Source: Minwuia thermotolerans (GTDB taxonomy: Bacteria > Pseudomonadota > Alphaproteobacteria > Minwuiales > Minwuiaceae). From it: 33,326 bases of DNA. The notes below the pieces were generated by a model. It was not told where the DNA came from, did no database searches, and saw nothing but the letters and a program-made list of their open reading frames with translations. The translations under genes were made by a program, and so were the position numbers. The stretch lies in contig BQJF01000048.1 of assembly GCA_021604565.1 (NCBI GenBank), forward strand, positions 1 to 33,326, given 5' to 3'. Numbering within the stretch: position 1 is the first letter of the stretch; every line of letters begins with the position of its first letter. Positions 1 to 7,219 of the stretch are shown one piece after another.

Positions 1-861
1 GAAGATCCGCGGGGCCGCAGGCGCCTGGAACTGGCTCGACGTCTGCGTGCCCTCGAACGCCTGGTTCAGTTCCACGCCACCGGCCGCGTTCGAGACAAAG
101 ATGCTGCCCGTCGTGCCGTCTTCCTGCGGCAGGTTCACGACTTCGGACTGCTCACCCTCCTGCGCGCCCTTGCCACCCACGAAGGTGCCGCGCACACCGA
201 TGGTCAGCACCGGCGTCTTCACCGTCAGTGCATCATCGCCGGTCTTCGCCACCGCGCCGGAGACAAACGAGAACGAGCCCTGCAGCACATTGACCACCGC
301 GCTGCCCGTGTTCGCCGCCGGGTCGTAGACGAAATCGTCCAGCACCATCCGGGCGTCACCGCCGATGGAGAAGGTGGTGTCGTCATTGAAGCGGATACCC
401 GCCGCGCCATCCTCCGACGTCTCCACAACATCATCGGTGAACACCGGATCGCCGACCTGGACCTGTTCGCGAGTGCCATTCACACGGGTGATGAAGACGG
501 CTCCATCCGCCTGTTCGACCACGCCGATGGGGTCGCCCAGCGCGCCGTCACCCTGCTGGGCCAGACCCGTCGCGCGGGGACCGGCCAGCAGTTCGGCCAG
601 GCTGCCGTCGATGCGGGCACCATTCAGGGTGTAGAGATCGGGCGGATTCTCGGAGGAGAAGAAATTGATCACAAGAACGCGGCTGCCGTCCTTGCCAACC
701 AGAATCAGGTCAGGACCGGAGCGTACGAACTGCGCCGTCAGCAGCAGCAGACCCTGGTCGATGACAAGGCTGTTCTTGTCTGAGGCATCGAACACAGCCT
801 GGAAACCGGACTGGTCTCCGCCATTGCCAAGGGAGTCGGCTGGTGGGAGGTCGCGCGTCAC
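1..861 (-). CDS. FecR-domain protein, N-terminal part (runs off left edge)
   Basis: An open frame of 287 codons starts at GTG 861 and stays open to base 1, so the C-terminus lies outside the window. The start is supported by AGGAGG with a 5-nt spacer; the ATG further upstream (near 895) is in a frame that soon stops. There is no signal peptide. Residues 1-100 are acidic and beta-rich. Residues about 135-275 match the FecR-type domain: a beta-rich stretch with VNVLQGSFSFVSG (190-202), then VKTPVLTIGVRGTFV (214-228), which resembles the family's T-P-x-x-x-x-V-R-G-T core. Known family: in alphaproteobacteria FecR domains without a signal peptide often sit at the N-terminus of giant acidic surface or type I secreted proteins. 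I infer such a protein here rather than the iron-citrate regulator FecR, which has a membrane anchor. The rest of the protein is needed to decide. Confidence 0.8.
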   Translation of the reverse strand, partial: MTRDLPPADSLGNGGDQSGFQAVFDASDKNSLVIDQGLLLLTAQFVRSGPDLILVGKDGSRVLVINFFSSENPPDLYTLNGARIDGSLAELLAGPRATGLAQQGDGALGDPIGVVEQADGAVFITRVNGTREQVQVGDPVFTDDVVETSEDGAAGIRFNDDTTFSIGGDARMVLDDFVYDPAANTGSAVVNVLQGSFSFVSGAVAKTGDDALTVKTPVLTIGVRGTFVGGKGAQEGEQSEVVNLPQEDGTTGSIFVSNAAGGVELNQAFEGTQTSSQFQAPAAPRIF

Positions 862-1268
862 TGCTTCCTCCTGCCCGCGATACGAGTAGAGATCATCCCT
901 CACTCCGTTTCCTGCCGGTTGACGGCACAGCATTGGGCTGCACCGATCCGACAAAGAACCGAAACCTGCCCGACCCCCCGGGACACGTTCCGGTGATTAG
1001 ACTGTTTCTACGCCCATTTGAGTCCGGTGCGTAGCAAAAAAAGTCCGTATCCACAGATGCATAGGGTGGATCCAACCCGAACACCGCGCCCTGTGGCCTT
1101 CCTGCATCGCTGTCACATTTGCATCGCAACAGGCAGGCCCGCAACGCATGATCCACTCTGACGTGACCGTGTTAACAAACATTTCACGGCAAATCCCTGC
1201 GAACGCACCGGAAATCTGGTTCTGTCGGGCACATTCCGGCTCAATTCCCGTGTGGATTGCCCTGACTC
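862..1268. other. Intergenic region between tfoX-like gene and FecR-domain gene
   Basis: About 400 bases without a convincing gene. Short open frames exist on both strands (for example minus 893-1156), but none has a good ribosome binding site or recognisable domain. The region must hold the promoter of the FecR-domain gene; I see no strong -35/-10 pair. It contains a terminator-like hairpin at 1036-1071 and a 5-13-5 inverted repeat CCGTG/CACGG at 1167-1189 around an AT-rich core. Confidence 0.5.
1036..1071 (-). terminator. Candidate intrinsic terminator, minus strand
   Basis: On the minus strand ATCCAC (1071-1066) pairs perfectly with GTGGAT (1054-1049) across an 11-nt loop. Six bases later comes a run of seven T (1042-1036). 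It lies between two minus-strand genes and would separate tfoX-like transcription from the FecR-domain gene. The stem is short and its distance to the T-run is longer than ideal, so this is tentative. Confidence 0.35.
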
Positions 1269-1637
1269 TCAGGACGTTCGCTTGCGTTTCGATGGCGGTC
1301 TTGCCGCATCGGCGCGAAACGCCGCGTCAATCGCTCCCTGCGCCCAGGCAACAGCTTCCGACGGATCATCGTAGACGCTTTCGGGAAGCGCGAAATAGCT
1401 CATGACACCCCGCGTGCCCCTTGCCGTGTCATAGGTGAAGGGCACGCTGCCGGCGGCCTCGAAGTCCGGTCGATTGATGTCATCGACCTTCATGTAGATG
1501 GTTTCATTGATGATCAGCGCGAACATCAGTCCCTGGTGAAACAGGCCTGCCCCTCCGAACATGCGGCGGAACGCGATGGTCCCGACCGGATCGAACAGCT
1601 CAAGTGCGAATTCACGATACTCGGGGCTGATGGCCAT
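1269..1637 (-). CDS. TfoX N-terminal domain family protein
   Basis: A 122-residue protein matching the TfoX N-terminal domain, with the family pattern of an N-terminal helix followed by RRMFGGAGLF (24-33) and a beta-sheet with F-A-L-I-I-N and I-Y-M-K-V-D. Full-length TfoX/Sxy has a second, C-terminal domain that is absent here; single-domain versions are common in alphaproteobacteria and their function is not established. The C-terminus is basic (K-R-K-R). It starts at ATG 1637 and is divergent from the SDR gene at 1720. A role in competence should not be assumed from the family name. Confidence 0.85.
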   Translation of the reverse strand: MAISPEYREFALELFDPVGTIAFRRMFGGAGLFHQGLMFALIINETIYMKVDDINRPDFEAAGSVPFTYDTARGTRGVMSYFALPESVYDDPSEAVAWAQGAIDAAFRADAARPPSKRKRTS

Positions 1638-1719
1638 CGGGGCACTCTGATCTTGTCCGTTGTGATGCGGGGCATATGTCGGCAGTCTGGCAGCAATCGG
1701 ATGGATTGGGGAGAGTGTG

Positions 1720-2472
1720 ATGGATCTGGGGCTTCAGGGACGCAACGTCATCGTGACCGGCGGCAGCCGGGGAATCGGTTTCGGCATGGCGGAGGCCTTC
1801 GCGCGGGAGGGAGCGAACGTGGCGATCTGTGGCCGCACCGCCTCCAGTCTCGACCAGGCGCAGGAGAGTCTCGGCGCACATGGTACCCAGATCATCGCGC
1901 TGCCCTGCGACGTGGGTGATCCCGCTGCTCTGAAGGCCTTCATCGAGGGCGCGGCGGAGGCCATGGGCGGGCTCAACGTCATGGTCAACAATCCGTCCGG
2001 CTTCGGTCGCACCGATGACGAGCAGGGCTGGCTGGCCGGGCTGGACATCGACCTGATGGCCCTGGTCCGGGCGGGCTGGACTGCCGTGCCGTTGATCGAG
2101 AAGTCCGGCGGCGGCAGCCTGATCCACATTTCCTCGATTTCCGGCCTGATGGCGTCCGGGCGCACACCCCCCTATGGCGCGGTGAAGGCGGCGGTGATCC
2201 AGTACACCAAGACGCAGGCGGTGGAACTGGCGTCGAAGAACATCCGTGTGAACTGCATCGCGCCGGGATCCATCGAATTTCCCGGCGGTGTCTGGGACAT
2301 GGCGCGGCAGAACAATCCGGCACTCTACAAGGGCATCCTGGACGGCATTCCGCACGGTCGCATGGGCCGCGCCGACGAAGTCGGAAAGCTGGCGGCGTTC
2401 CTGGGTTCGGATGCGGCATCCTGGGTCACCGGCCAGACCATTGCGGCTGACGGTGGCCAGATGCTCAGTTGA
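1720..2472 (+). CDS. SDR family NAD(P)-dependent oxidoreductase
   Basis: A 250-residue classical short-chain dehydrogenase. The cofactor motif TGGSRGIG is at 13-20, an N-N-P-S-G variant of the usual N-N-A-G at 90-94, the catalytic serine at 138/139 and Y-x-x-x-K at 152-156. An arginine at position 39 (CGRT) favours NADP(H), by analogy with the family. The C-terminal G-Q-x-I-x-x-D-G-G sequence is also typical. I chose ATG 1720, preceded by GGGGAG with a good spacer; an in-frame GTG sits immediately upstream at 1717. Substrate unknown. Convergent with terC, 21 nt apart. Confidence 0.9.
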   Translation: MDLGLQGRNVIVTGGSRGIGFGMAEAFAREGANVAICGRTASSLDQAQESLGAHGTQIIALPCDVGDPAALKAFIEGAAEAMGGLNVMVNNPSGFGRTDDEQGWLAGLDIDLMALVRAGWTAVPLIEKSGGGSLIHISSISGLMASGRTPPYGAVKAAVIQYTKTQAVELASKNIRVNCIAPGSIEFPGGVWDMARQNNPALYKGILDGIPHGRMGRADEVGKLAAFLGSDAASWVTGQTIAADGGQMLS

Positions 2473-2496
2473 GCCGTCTGTGCGGGGGGCGGCTCA
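2470..2496. terminator. Inverted repeat spanning both stop codons of SDR and terC
   Basis: TGAGCCG (2470-2476) and CGGCTCA (2490-2496) are perfect 7-bp arms around a 13-nt loop. The left arm starts with the SDR stop TGA and the right arm ends with the reverse-strand terC stop. There is no T-run on either side, so it would act as a bidirectional hairpin or Rho-assisted end rather than a classical terminator. Confidence 0.5.
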
Positions 2497-3210
2497 GGGC
2501 TTCTTCCGACGGGTACGCCGCGCCGCCAGATTGAGCACTTCGACCAGTACCGAGAAGACGATTGCCGCGTAGATGTAGCCACGTTCGATGTGGAAGTGCA
2601 GGCCGTCGGCGATCAGGGCTGTCCCGATCAGCAGCAGGAAGCTGAGCGCCAGCATCTTGGTTGTCGGATGGGTGCGGATGAACCGTGAGACCGGTTCGGC
2701 TGCGAACAGCATGACAGCCATTGCCAGCACCACCGCCGTCACCATGACCGGCAGGTTCTGGGTCATGCCGATGGCGGTGATGACGGAGTCCAGTGAGAAG
2801 ACCAGATCCAGCGCCACGATCTGGGCGATGGCGAAGGCGAAGCTGGTGGATGCCTTCGACGTCCCTTCCTCGTGCTCGCCCTCGACAGCCGCATGTATTT
2901 CAAAGGTGCCCTTGCCGATCAGGAACAGCCCGCCGCCGAGCAGGATCATGTCGCGCCAACTGACCGCGTGCTCCCCGATGCTGAAGACCGGTGCGACCAG
3001 TCCGGCGATCCACACGACCACCGAGAGCAGCGCGACGCGCATCCCCAGCGCCAGGCCCAGGCCGATCCGACGGGCCGCAGGCTGCCGTTCCGGTGGCAGT
3101 TTCTCGGTAACGATGGAGAGAAAGACCAGATTGTCGATGCCGAGCACGATCTCCAGTGCCGTGAGCGTCGCAAGGGAGGCCCAGATATTCGGATCGCTCA
3201 GCCATTCCAT
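2494..3210 (-). CDS. TerC family integral membrane protein
   Basis: A 238-residue multi-pass membrane protein. It has the two acidic membrane motifs of the TerC/YoaE/YgdQ group, LEIVLGIDNLVF (19-30) and LDLVFSLDSVITAIGM (134-149), inside hydrophobic segments, with about seven predicted membrane spans and a soluble acidic-histidine loop (around 104-118, E-I-H-A-A-V-E-G-E-H-E-E). Known family: TerC proteins are linked to metal (notably manganese) export and tellurite resistance; the substrate here is not shown. It lies 24 nt downstream of the gloC-like gene on the same strand, so the two probably form an operon. The start has only a weak upstream Shine-Dalgarno sequence. Confidence 0.9.
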   Translation of the reverse strand: MEWLSDPNIWASLATLTALEIVLGIDNLVFLSIVTEKLPPERQPAARRIGLGLALGMRVALLSVVVWIAGLVAPVFSIGEHAVSWRDMILLGGGLFLIGKGTFEIHAAVEGEHEEGTSKASTSFAFAIAQIVALDLVFSLDSVITAIGMTQNLPVMVTAVVLAMAVMLFAAEPVSRFIRTHPTTKMLALSFLLLIGTALIADGLHFHIERGYIYAAIVFSVLVEVLNLAARRTRRKKP

Positions 3211-3234
3211 TCCGGTTCAGCCTGTTGCAGGCGC

Positions 3235-3879
3235 TCAGATTTCCACGAAATCGGCGCAATAGGGGTTCGACATGCGTTCGTTGCCGAAGGTGGAGGTGTC
3301 GCCATGGCCCGGCACGAAGGTAACGTCATCGCCCAGCGGCCAGAGCTTCTCCCGGATCGAGGTGATGAGCTGGTGATGGTTCCCCTTGGGAAAATCGGTG
3401 CGGCCCACGGACCCGCGGAACAGCACGTCACCGACAATCGCGACCTTTGATGCGGCATTGTAGAAGATCACGTGGCCGGGCGTATGGCCCGGACAGTGCC
3501 TTACCTCCAGCGTCATGCCACCGACGGTGACGGTATCGCCGTCGTCCAGCCAGCGGTCCGGTGTGAAGGCACGTGCGCCGTCGAAACCGAAACGGCTGCC
3601 CTGTTCGTCCAGCTTGTCGATCCAGAAGGTCTCTTCCTTCTGCGGTCCCTCGATGGGCAGGCCAAGCTCCTCCGCGATCTCTGCCACCGCCCCGGCGTGA
3701 TCGATATGGCCATGGGTGACCAGGATCTTCTCCAGCTTCACGCCATGTTCCCTTGCCACCTCCAGCAATTGCGCCTTGTCGCCGCCCGGGTCGGTGAGCG
3801 CACCGACCATGGTCTCCGGGTCCCAGATGACGCAGGCGTTCTGGCGGAACGGTGTAACGGGAACGATAGCGACTTTCAT
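3235..3879 (-). CDS. Metallo-beta-lactamase-fold hydrolase, GloC (YcbL)-like
   Basis: A 214-residue protein with the metal-binding signature THGHIDH (55-61: H56, H58, D60, H61), a third histidine in CPGHTPGH (H132), the bridging aspartate in VGDVLF (D151) and H192 in PGHGDTSTFG. The order and length (about 215) match the YcbL/GloC type II glyoxalases, which hydrolyse S-lactoylglutathione in the cytoplasm, rather than the longer GloB with its C-terminal substrate domain. Persulfide dioxygenases are related but lack this length and ending. ATG 3879 is preceded by AGGAG with an 8-nt spacer. It is the first gene of a probable operon with terC and divergent from the thioesterase gene. Confidence 0.85.
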   Translation of the reverse strand: MKVAIVPVTPFRQNACVIWDPETMVGALTDPGGDKAQLLEVAREHGVKLEKILVTHGHIDHAGAVAEIAEELGLPIEGPQKEETFWIDKLDEQGSRFGFDGARAFTPDRWLDDGDTVTVGGMTLEVRHCPGHTPGHVIFYNAASKVAIVGDVLFRGSVGRTDFPKGNHHQLITSIREKLWPLGDDVTFVPGHGDTSTFGNERMSNPYCADFVEI

Positions 3880-4031
3880 CTGGGCAACTCCTGAACGGTC
3901 AGTCGCCCAGAGATAGGGCCTGAAACGGTACAGGTGAACCCTCTATCGGCTGAACCGCCCATGCGCCAGACGGGCTTTTGTCTTCGGTGGCGGTCCCTAT
4001 GGTGTCGGGAGGTCGGCCCCGGGGAGGATTC

Positions 4032-4445
4032 ATGCGACAGAACGAGATCAAGGGTGCGCCGCTGCTGAGCGAGCACATGCCCGTTTCGGTGATCGAACGC
4101 GGTGACGGGTTCTATGTCATCGAGACGACCTTCACCGACTATCACCTCAACGCCGCCGGATCGGTGCATGGCGGCATCATCGCCGCCTTTCTGGATTGCG
4201 GTATCGCGGGTGGTGGTGCGTCCAGCCGCAACCGGGGCGTCGGCATGTACGGAGTCACCATCACGATGAACGTCAACTTCGTGCGCAGCGCGCGCGCCGG
4301 GGACGCGCGGGTGACGGCGCGCGTCATCGGCGGCGGCGCCAGCACCAAGTTCGTCGAGGCGGAACTGACCGACGGTGGAGACGGGCCGGTCGCGACCGCT
4401 TCCGCCACCGTGAAGGTGATCGAGATGCCAACCCTGGACAGATAG
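4032..4445 (+). CDS. PaaI family hotdog-fold thioesterase
   Basis: A 137-residue hotdog protein. The active-site stretch N-A-A-G-S-V-H-G-G-I-I-A-A-F-L-D-C (about residues 38-54) corresponds to the PaaI/YbgC-like H-G-G motif followed by a helix with the conserved aspartate. The family hydrolyses acyl-CoA thioesters; the acyl substrate is unknown. I chose ATG 4032 because GGGGAGG lies just upstream with a proper spacer; the frame is open further upstream to 3978 but that extension looks non-coding. It precedes pqqB by 45 nt on the same strand. Confidence 0.85.
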   Translation: MRQNEIKGAPLLSEHMPVSVIERGDGFYVIETTFTDYHLNAAGSVHGGIIAAFLDCGIAGGGASSRNRGVGMYGVTITMNVNFVRSARAGDARVTARVIGGGASTKFVEAELTDGGDGPVATASATVKVIEMPTLDR

Positions 4446-4490
4446 GGCTATTGTCTGCGGCAGGACGTTTCTGGATTCGGGGGGAACGAC

Positions 4491-5417
4491 ATGGAAGTGC
4501 TGGTGCTGGGTGCCGCCGCAGGGGGCGGATTTCCCCAATGGAACTGCAATTGCGTCAACTGCCGTGCCTTCTGGGACGGTGATCCGGCGCTGCAGGCGCA
4601 GACCCAGTCCTCCATCGCCGTGTCGGCTGACGGTGCGCGGTTTGTCCTGTTCAATGCATCCCCCGACCTGCGGCAGCAGATCGAGCGGAACCCGGCGCTG
4701 CATCCGAAGCGCGGCCTGCGTGACAGTCCGATTCGCGCTGCGGTGCTGACCAATGGCGATGTGGATCACACGGCGGGGCTGCTCAACCTGCGGGAAAGCC
4801 AGCCGCTGGCACTTTATGCCACGCAGCGCATTCAGGATGTGCTGGCCGCCAACACGATCTTCAACGTGCTGAACCCGAAGTTCGTCGACCGTCGCCCCTT
4901 CACCCTGAACCGGCCGGTTGAGCTTACCGAGCAGGACGGCACGCCGCTCGGCCTGTCGCTGACGGTCTTCCCCGTGCCCGGCAAGGTGGCGCTCTGGCTG
5001 GAGGATGGCTCGGCCGACAGCAATTTCGGGACGGTTGACGAGGATACGGTGGGCGTGGAGATCACGGACGGGCAGGGGCGGAAGCTGTTCTACATTCCCG
5101 GCTGTGCCCGCATGACCGATGAACTGGCCGAACGCCTGAAGGGCGCGGCCATGGTGTTCTTCGACGGGACTCTCTGGACCGATGACGAGATGATGGTGCA
5201 GTCGGTGGGCATCAAGACCGGACAGCGGATGGGCCACATGTCGATCAGTGGCCCCGAGGGAACCCTGGCCGCTTTCGACGGGCTGGAGGTCGGGCGCAAG
5301 GTCTTCATCCACCTGAACAATACCAACCCCGTGCTGCGCCGGGACGCGCCGGAGCGGGCCGAGGTCGAAGCCCATGGCTGGACGGTGGCGGAGGACGGCA
5401 TGAGGTTGAGCCTGTGA
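4491..5417 (+). CDS. pqqB: Coenzyme PQQ biosynthesis protein PqqB
   Basis: A 308-residue metallo-beta-lactamase-fold protein of the usual PqqB length. The signature is complete: GAAAGGGFPQWNCNCVNC at 7-24 with the C-x-C-x-x-C zinc site (C19, C21, C24), and N-G-D-V-D-H-T-A-G-L-L in the region of the second metal-binding loop. In PQQ synthesis PqqB acts as a hydroxylase on the cross-linked Glu-Tyr intermediate made by PqqE and PqqD. GGGGGG lies upstream of ATG 4491. Unusually, pqqA, pqqC, pqqD and pqqE are not adjacent: upstream is a thioesterase and downstream, overlapping by GTGA, is zapE. The cofactor is presumably used by the quinoprotein dehydrogenase encoded at 17731-19434. Confidence 0.93.
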   Translation: MEVLVLGAAAGGGFPQWNCNCVNCRAFWDGDPALQAQTQSSIAVSADGARFVLFNASPDLRQQIERNPALHPKRGLRDSPIRAAVLTNGDVDHTAGLLNLRESQPLALYATQRIQDVLAANTIFNVLNPKFVDRRPFTLNRPVELTEQDGTPLGLSLTVFPVPGKVALWLEDGSADSNFGTVDEDTVGVEITDGQGRKLFYIPGCARMTDELAERLKGAAMVFFDGTLWTDDEMMVQSVGIKTGQRMGHMSISGPEGTLAAFDGLEVGRKVFIHLNNTNPVLRRDAPERAEVEAHGWTVAEDGMRLSL

Positions 5418-6568
5418 GCGCGGTCGAACTGGACAGCGCAGGCCCGATCCACAGTTACCGCAAGCTCGTCAGGGCGGGGGAACTGAACCATGATCCGGTG
5501 CAGGAACTCTCGGCGGAGAAGCTGCAGTCGCTGCACCACCGCCTGCAGGGCTACGATCCGGGCAAGGAGAAGGGCGTCCGTCGCCTGTTCCAGTTCGGGG
5601 CACGCAAGAAGGTCGGTGAAGTGCCCTCCGGTCTCTACATCTACGGTGGCGTCGGGCGCGGCAAGTCGATGATCATGGACCTGTTCTTCGATACGGCGCC
5701 GGTGGAGCGGAAACGGCGCATCCACTTCCACCGCTTCATGCTGGAAGTCCATGCGGATGCCCACAGGTTCCGCCAGACCGCGAAGGACGCGCGCGATGGC
5801 GACGACCCGATCCCGCCCATCGCCGACCGCGTGGCGTCGGAGGCGACGCTGCTCTGCTTCGACGAGTTCCAGGTCACGGACGTGGCTGACGCGATGATCC
5901 TGGGGCGGCTGTTCACGGAACTGTTCGCGCGGGGTGTCGTGGTGGTCGCGACATCGAACCGTGCCCCCGTCGATCTCTACAAGGATGGCCTCAACCGCCA
6001 GCTCTTCCTGCCGTTCATCGACCTGCTGCAACAGAAGCTCGACGTGCTGCACCTCGACAGCCCCACCGACTACCGCATGGACCGGCTGAACCAGATGCCG
6101 GTCTATGTCTCGCCCCTCGGGCCGGATGCGGATGCGGCGCTGGAGAAGGACTTCGCGGCACTGACGGAGGGGGAGGAGGCGGAGGCCGACAGCCTGACCA
6201 CCCAGGGGCGGACGCTGGAAATCCCCCGCGCGGCCAAGGGCGTGGCCTTCATGACATTCGCCAGCCTGTGTGAACGCCCGCTGGGCGCTGCCGACTACCT
6301 GGCACTGGCGGAGCGCTACCACACCCTGATCCTGGCCGAAGTGCCGAAGATGACGCGGGAAAAGCGCAACGAGGCGAAACGCTTCGTCACGCTGATCGAT
6401 GCCCTCTACGAGAACCGGACCAAGCTGATCTGCGCCGCCGATGCATCACCCGACGACCTGTATCCCTCCGGCGATGGTGCCTTCGAATTCCACCGCACCG
6501 CCAGCCGCCTGCACGAGATGCAGTCCGCCGAGTACCTGGCGGAACCGCATGTGTTGCGAGGCGGCTGA
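5414..6568 (+). CDS. zapE: Cell division protein ZapE (AFG1-like ATPase)
   Basis: A 384-residue AAA+ type P-loop ATPase. Walker A is GGVGRGKS (78-85), Walker B LLCFDEF (146-152), followed by the AFG1 family sequence Q-V-T-D-V-A-D-A-M-I-L-G-R-L. An arginine in A-T-S-N-R-A-P further on fits sensor 1 of the family. Known role: ZapE associates with the Z-ring in gammaproteobacteria, and AFG1 homologues work in mitochondrial protein quality control. The start is GTG 5414, which overlaps the pqqB stop as GTGA, implying translational coupling. Near its middle is an acidic low-complexity insert (about 243-260, rich in E, A and D). Confidence 0.93.
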   Translation: MSAVELDSAGPIHSYRKLVRAGELNHDPVQELSAEKLQSLHHRLQGYDPGKEKGVRRLFQFGARKKVGEVPSGLYIYGGVGRGKSMIMDLFFDTAPVERKRRIHFHRFMLEVHADAHRFRQTAKDARDGDDPIPPIADRVASEATLLCFDEFQVTDVADAMILGRLFTELFARGVVVVATSNRAPVDLYKDGLNRQLFLPFIDLLQQKLDVLHLDSPTDYRMDRLNQMPVYVSPLGPDADAALEKDFAALTEGEEAEADSLTTQGRTLEIPRAAKGVAFMTFASLCERPLGAADYLALAERYHTLILAEVPKMTREKRNEAKRFVTLIDALYENRTKLICAADASPDDLYPSGDGAFEFHRTASRLHEMQSAEYLAEPHVLRGG

Positions 6569-6576
6569 GGGCATGG

Positions 6577-6870
6577 TCAGGGCTTCAGATGCTGTGAAAC
6601 ATCTCTGGCGCCGTGCAGAACGCGTTCGATACGGACCGCTGACCGGTTGATGCTGTAGAAAATCACATAGCGCCCGTGTGTGAGCGCCCGAAGGCCGGGT
6701 CTGACAACATCCCGCGCTGGACCTGCCTCCGGATGTTCCGAAAGGATGGCAGTGCGTTCCTGCAGCTCCCTGACAAAGGCAAGCCCCCGCTGTGGGTCAT
6801 CCCGCGCAATGAACGCGGCGATCATCTCGAGATCGGACTCCGCCGCCGGTGAAAAGCGGACCTCCACCAT
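6577..6870 (-). CDS. RelE/ParE family toxin
   Basis: A 97-residue protein with the ParE layout: V-R-F-S-P-A-A-E-S-D-L at the N-terminus, two helices, then the C-terminal strand G-R-Y-V-I-F-Y-S-I and V-R-I-E-R-V-L-H-G-A-R-D. The last motif (R-V-L-H-x-x-R-D) is the family hallmark. ParE toxins poison DNA gyrase, while RelE toxins cleave mRNA; this one looks more ParE-like because the RelE catalytic residues are not evident. It starts at ATG 6870, sharing one base (TGATG) with the antitoxin stop, so the pair is translationally coupled. Convergent with zapE. Confidence 0.9.
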   Translation of the reverse strand: MVEVRFSPAAESDLEMIAAFIARDDPQRGLAFVRELQERTAILSEHPEAGPARDVVRPGLRALTHGRYVIFYSINRSAVRIERVLHGARDVSQHLKP

Positions 6871-7133
6871 CAGGCCTGACTGCGAACAAGCGCCTCGTAC
6901 TTCTTCTCCAACCGTTCGAACACGGCATCAGCGGAGGTGCCTGGACCACTCTCCGCACCAAGCTGCACTGCATGCTGCAGTTCGGCCAGTTTCAGGGCCT
7001 TGAGTTCTTCCTCACTTTCCAGAAGCCGGAGCGCGGATCGCAACACATCACTTGTGTCGCGGTAGCGACCGCTGGCGACCTGCTCCTGCAGATAGTTCTC
7101 GTAATGAGGTCCGAGAGCAATGTCCGACGCCAT
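6870..7133 (-). CDS. ParD/CC2985-type antitoxin
   Basis: An 87-residue protein. Residues about 5-38 (L-G-P-H-Y-E-N-Y-L then S-G-R-Y-R-D-T-S-D-V-L-R-S-A-L-R-L-L-E) match the ribbon-helix-helix DNA-binding region of ParD-like antitoxins. The C-terminal half is helical and charged, as expected for the part that wraps around the toxin. It is first in a two-gene operon with the ParE-like toxin. By family precedent it represses its own promoter; overlapping inverted repeats at 7146-7165 just upstream of its start are the likely binding site. Confidence 0.9.
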   Translation of the reverse strand: MASDIALGPHYENYLQEQVASGRYRDTSDVLRSALRLLESEEELKALKLAELQHAVQLGAESGPGTSADAVFERLEKKYEALVRSQA

Positions 7134-7145
7134 GATTAGGTAAAC

Positions 7146-7165
7146 TCCTGACCAGGATTGTCCTG
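7146..7165. promoter_or_regulatory. Candidate ParD operator: three alternating inverted 5-mers
   Basis: TCCTG (7146-7150), CAGGA (7153-7157) and TCCTG (7161-7165) follow one another with spacers AC and TTG, giving two overlapping perfect inverted repeats. They lie 13-32 bases upstream of the antitoxin start. Such arrays fit cooperative binding of ribbon-helix-helix dimers. A TTGCAG hexamer further upstream on the minus strand (near 7188) could be a weak -35 box. Confidence 0.55.
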
Positions 7166-7219
7166 TTCGCCTATCCTATCACTGCAAGGCACCTCAGTTC
7201 AAAGCAGGTGAGATCCCGC

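Noticed and set aside
893..1156. Small open frame in the first intergenic region
   Set aside because: No ribosome binding site, no recognisable domain, unusual composition.
3876..6322. Long minus-strand open frames opposite the thioesterase, pqqB and zapE
   Set aside because: Composition is H/R/Q-rich without domains, and the plus-strand genes are certain.
6577..7133. Toxin-antitoxin pair as part of a mobile element
   Set aside because: No transposase, integrase, att-like repeats or composition change is seen nearby.
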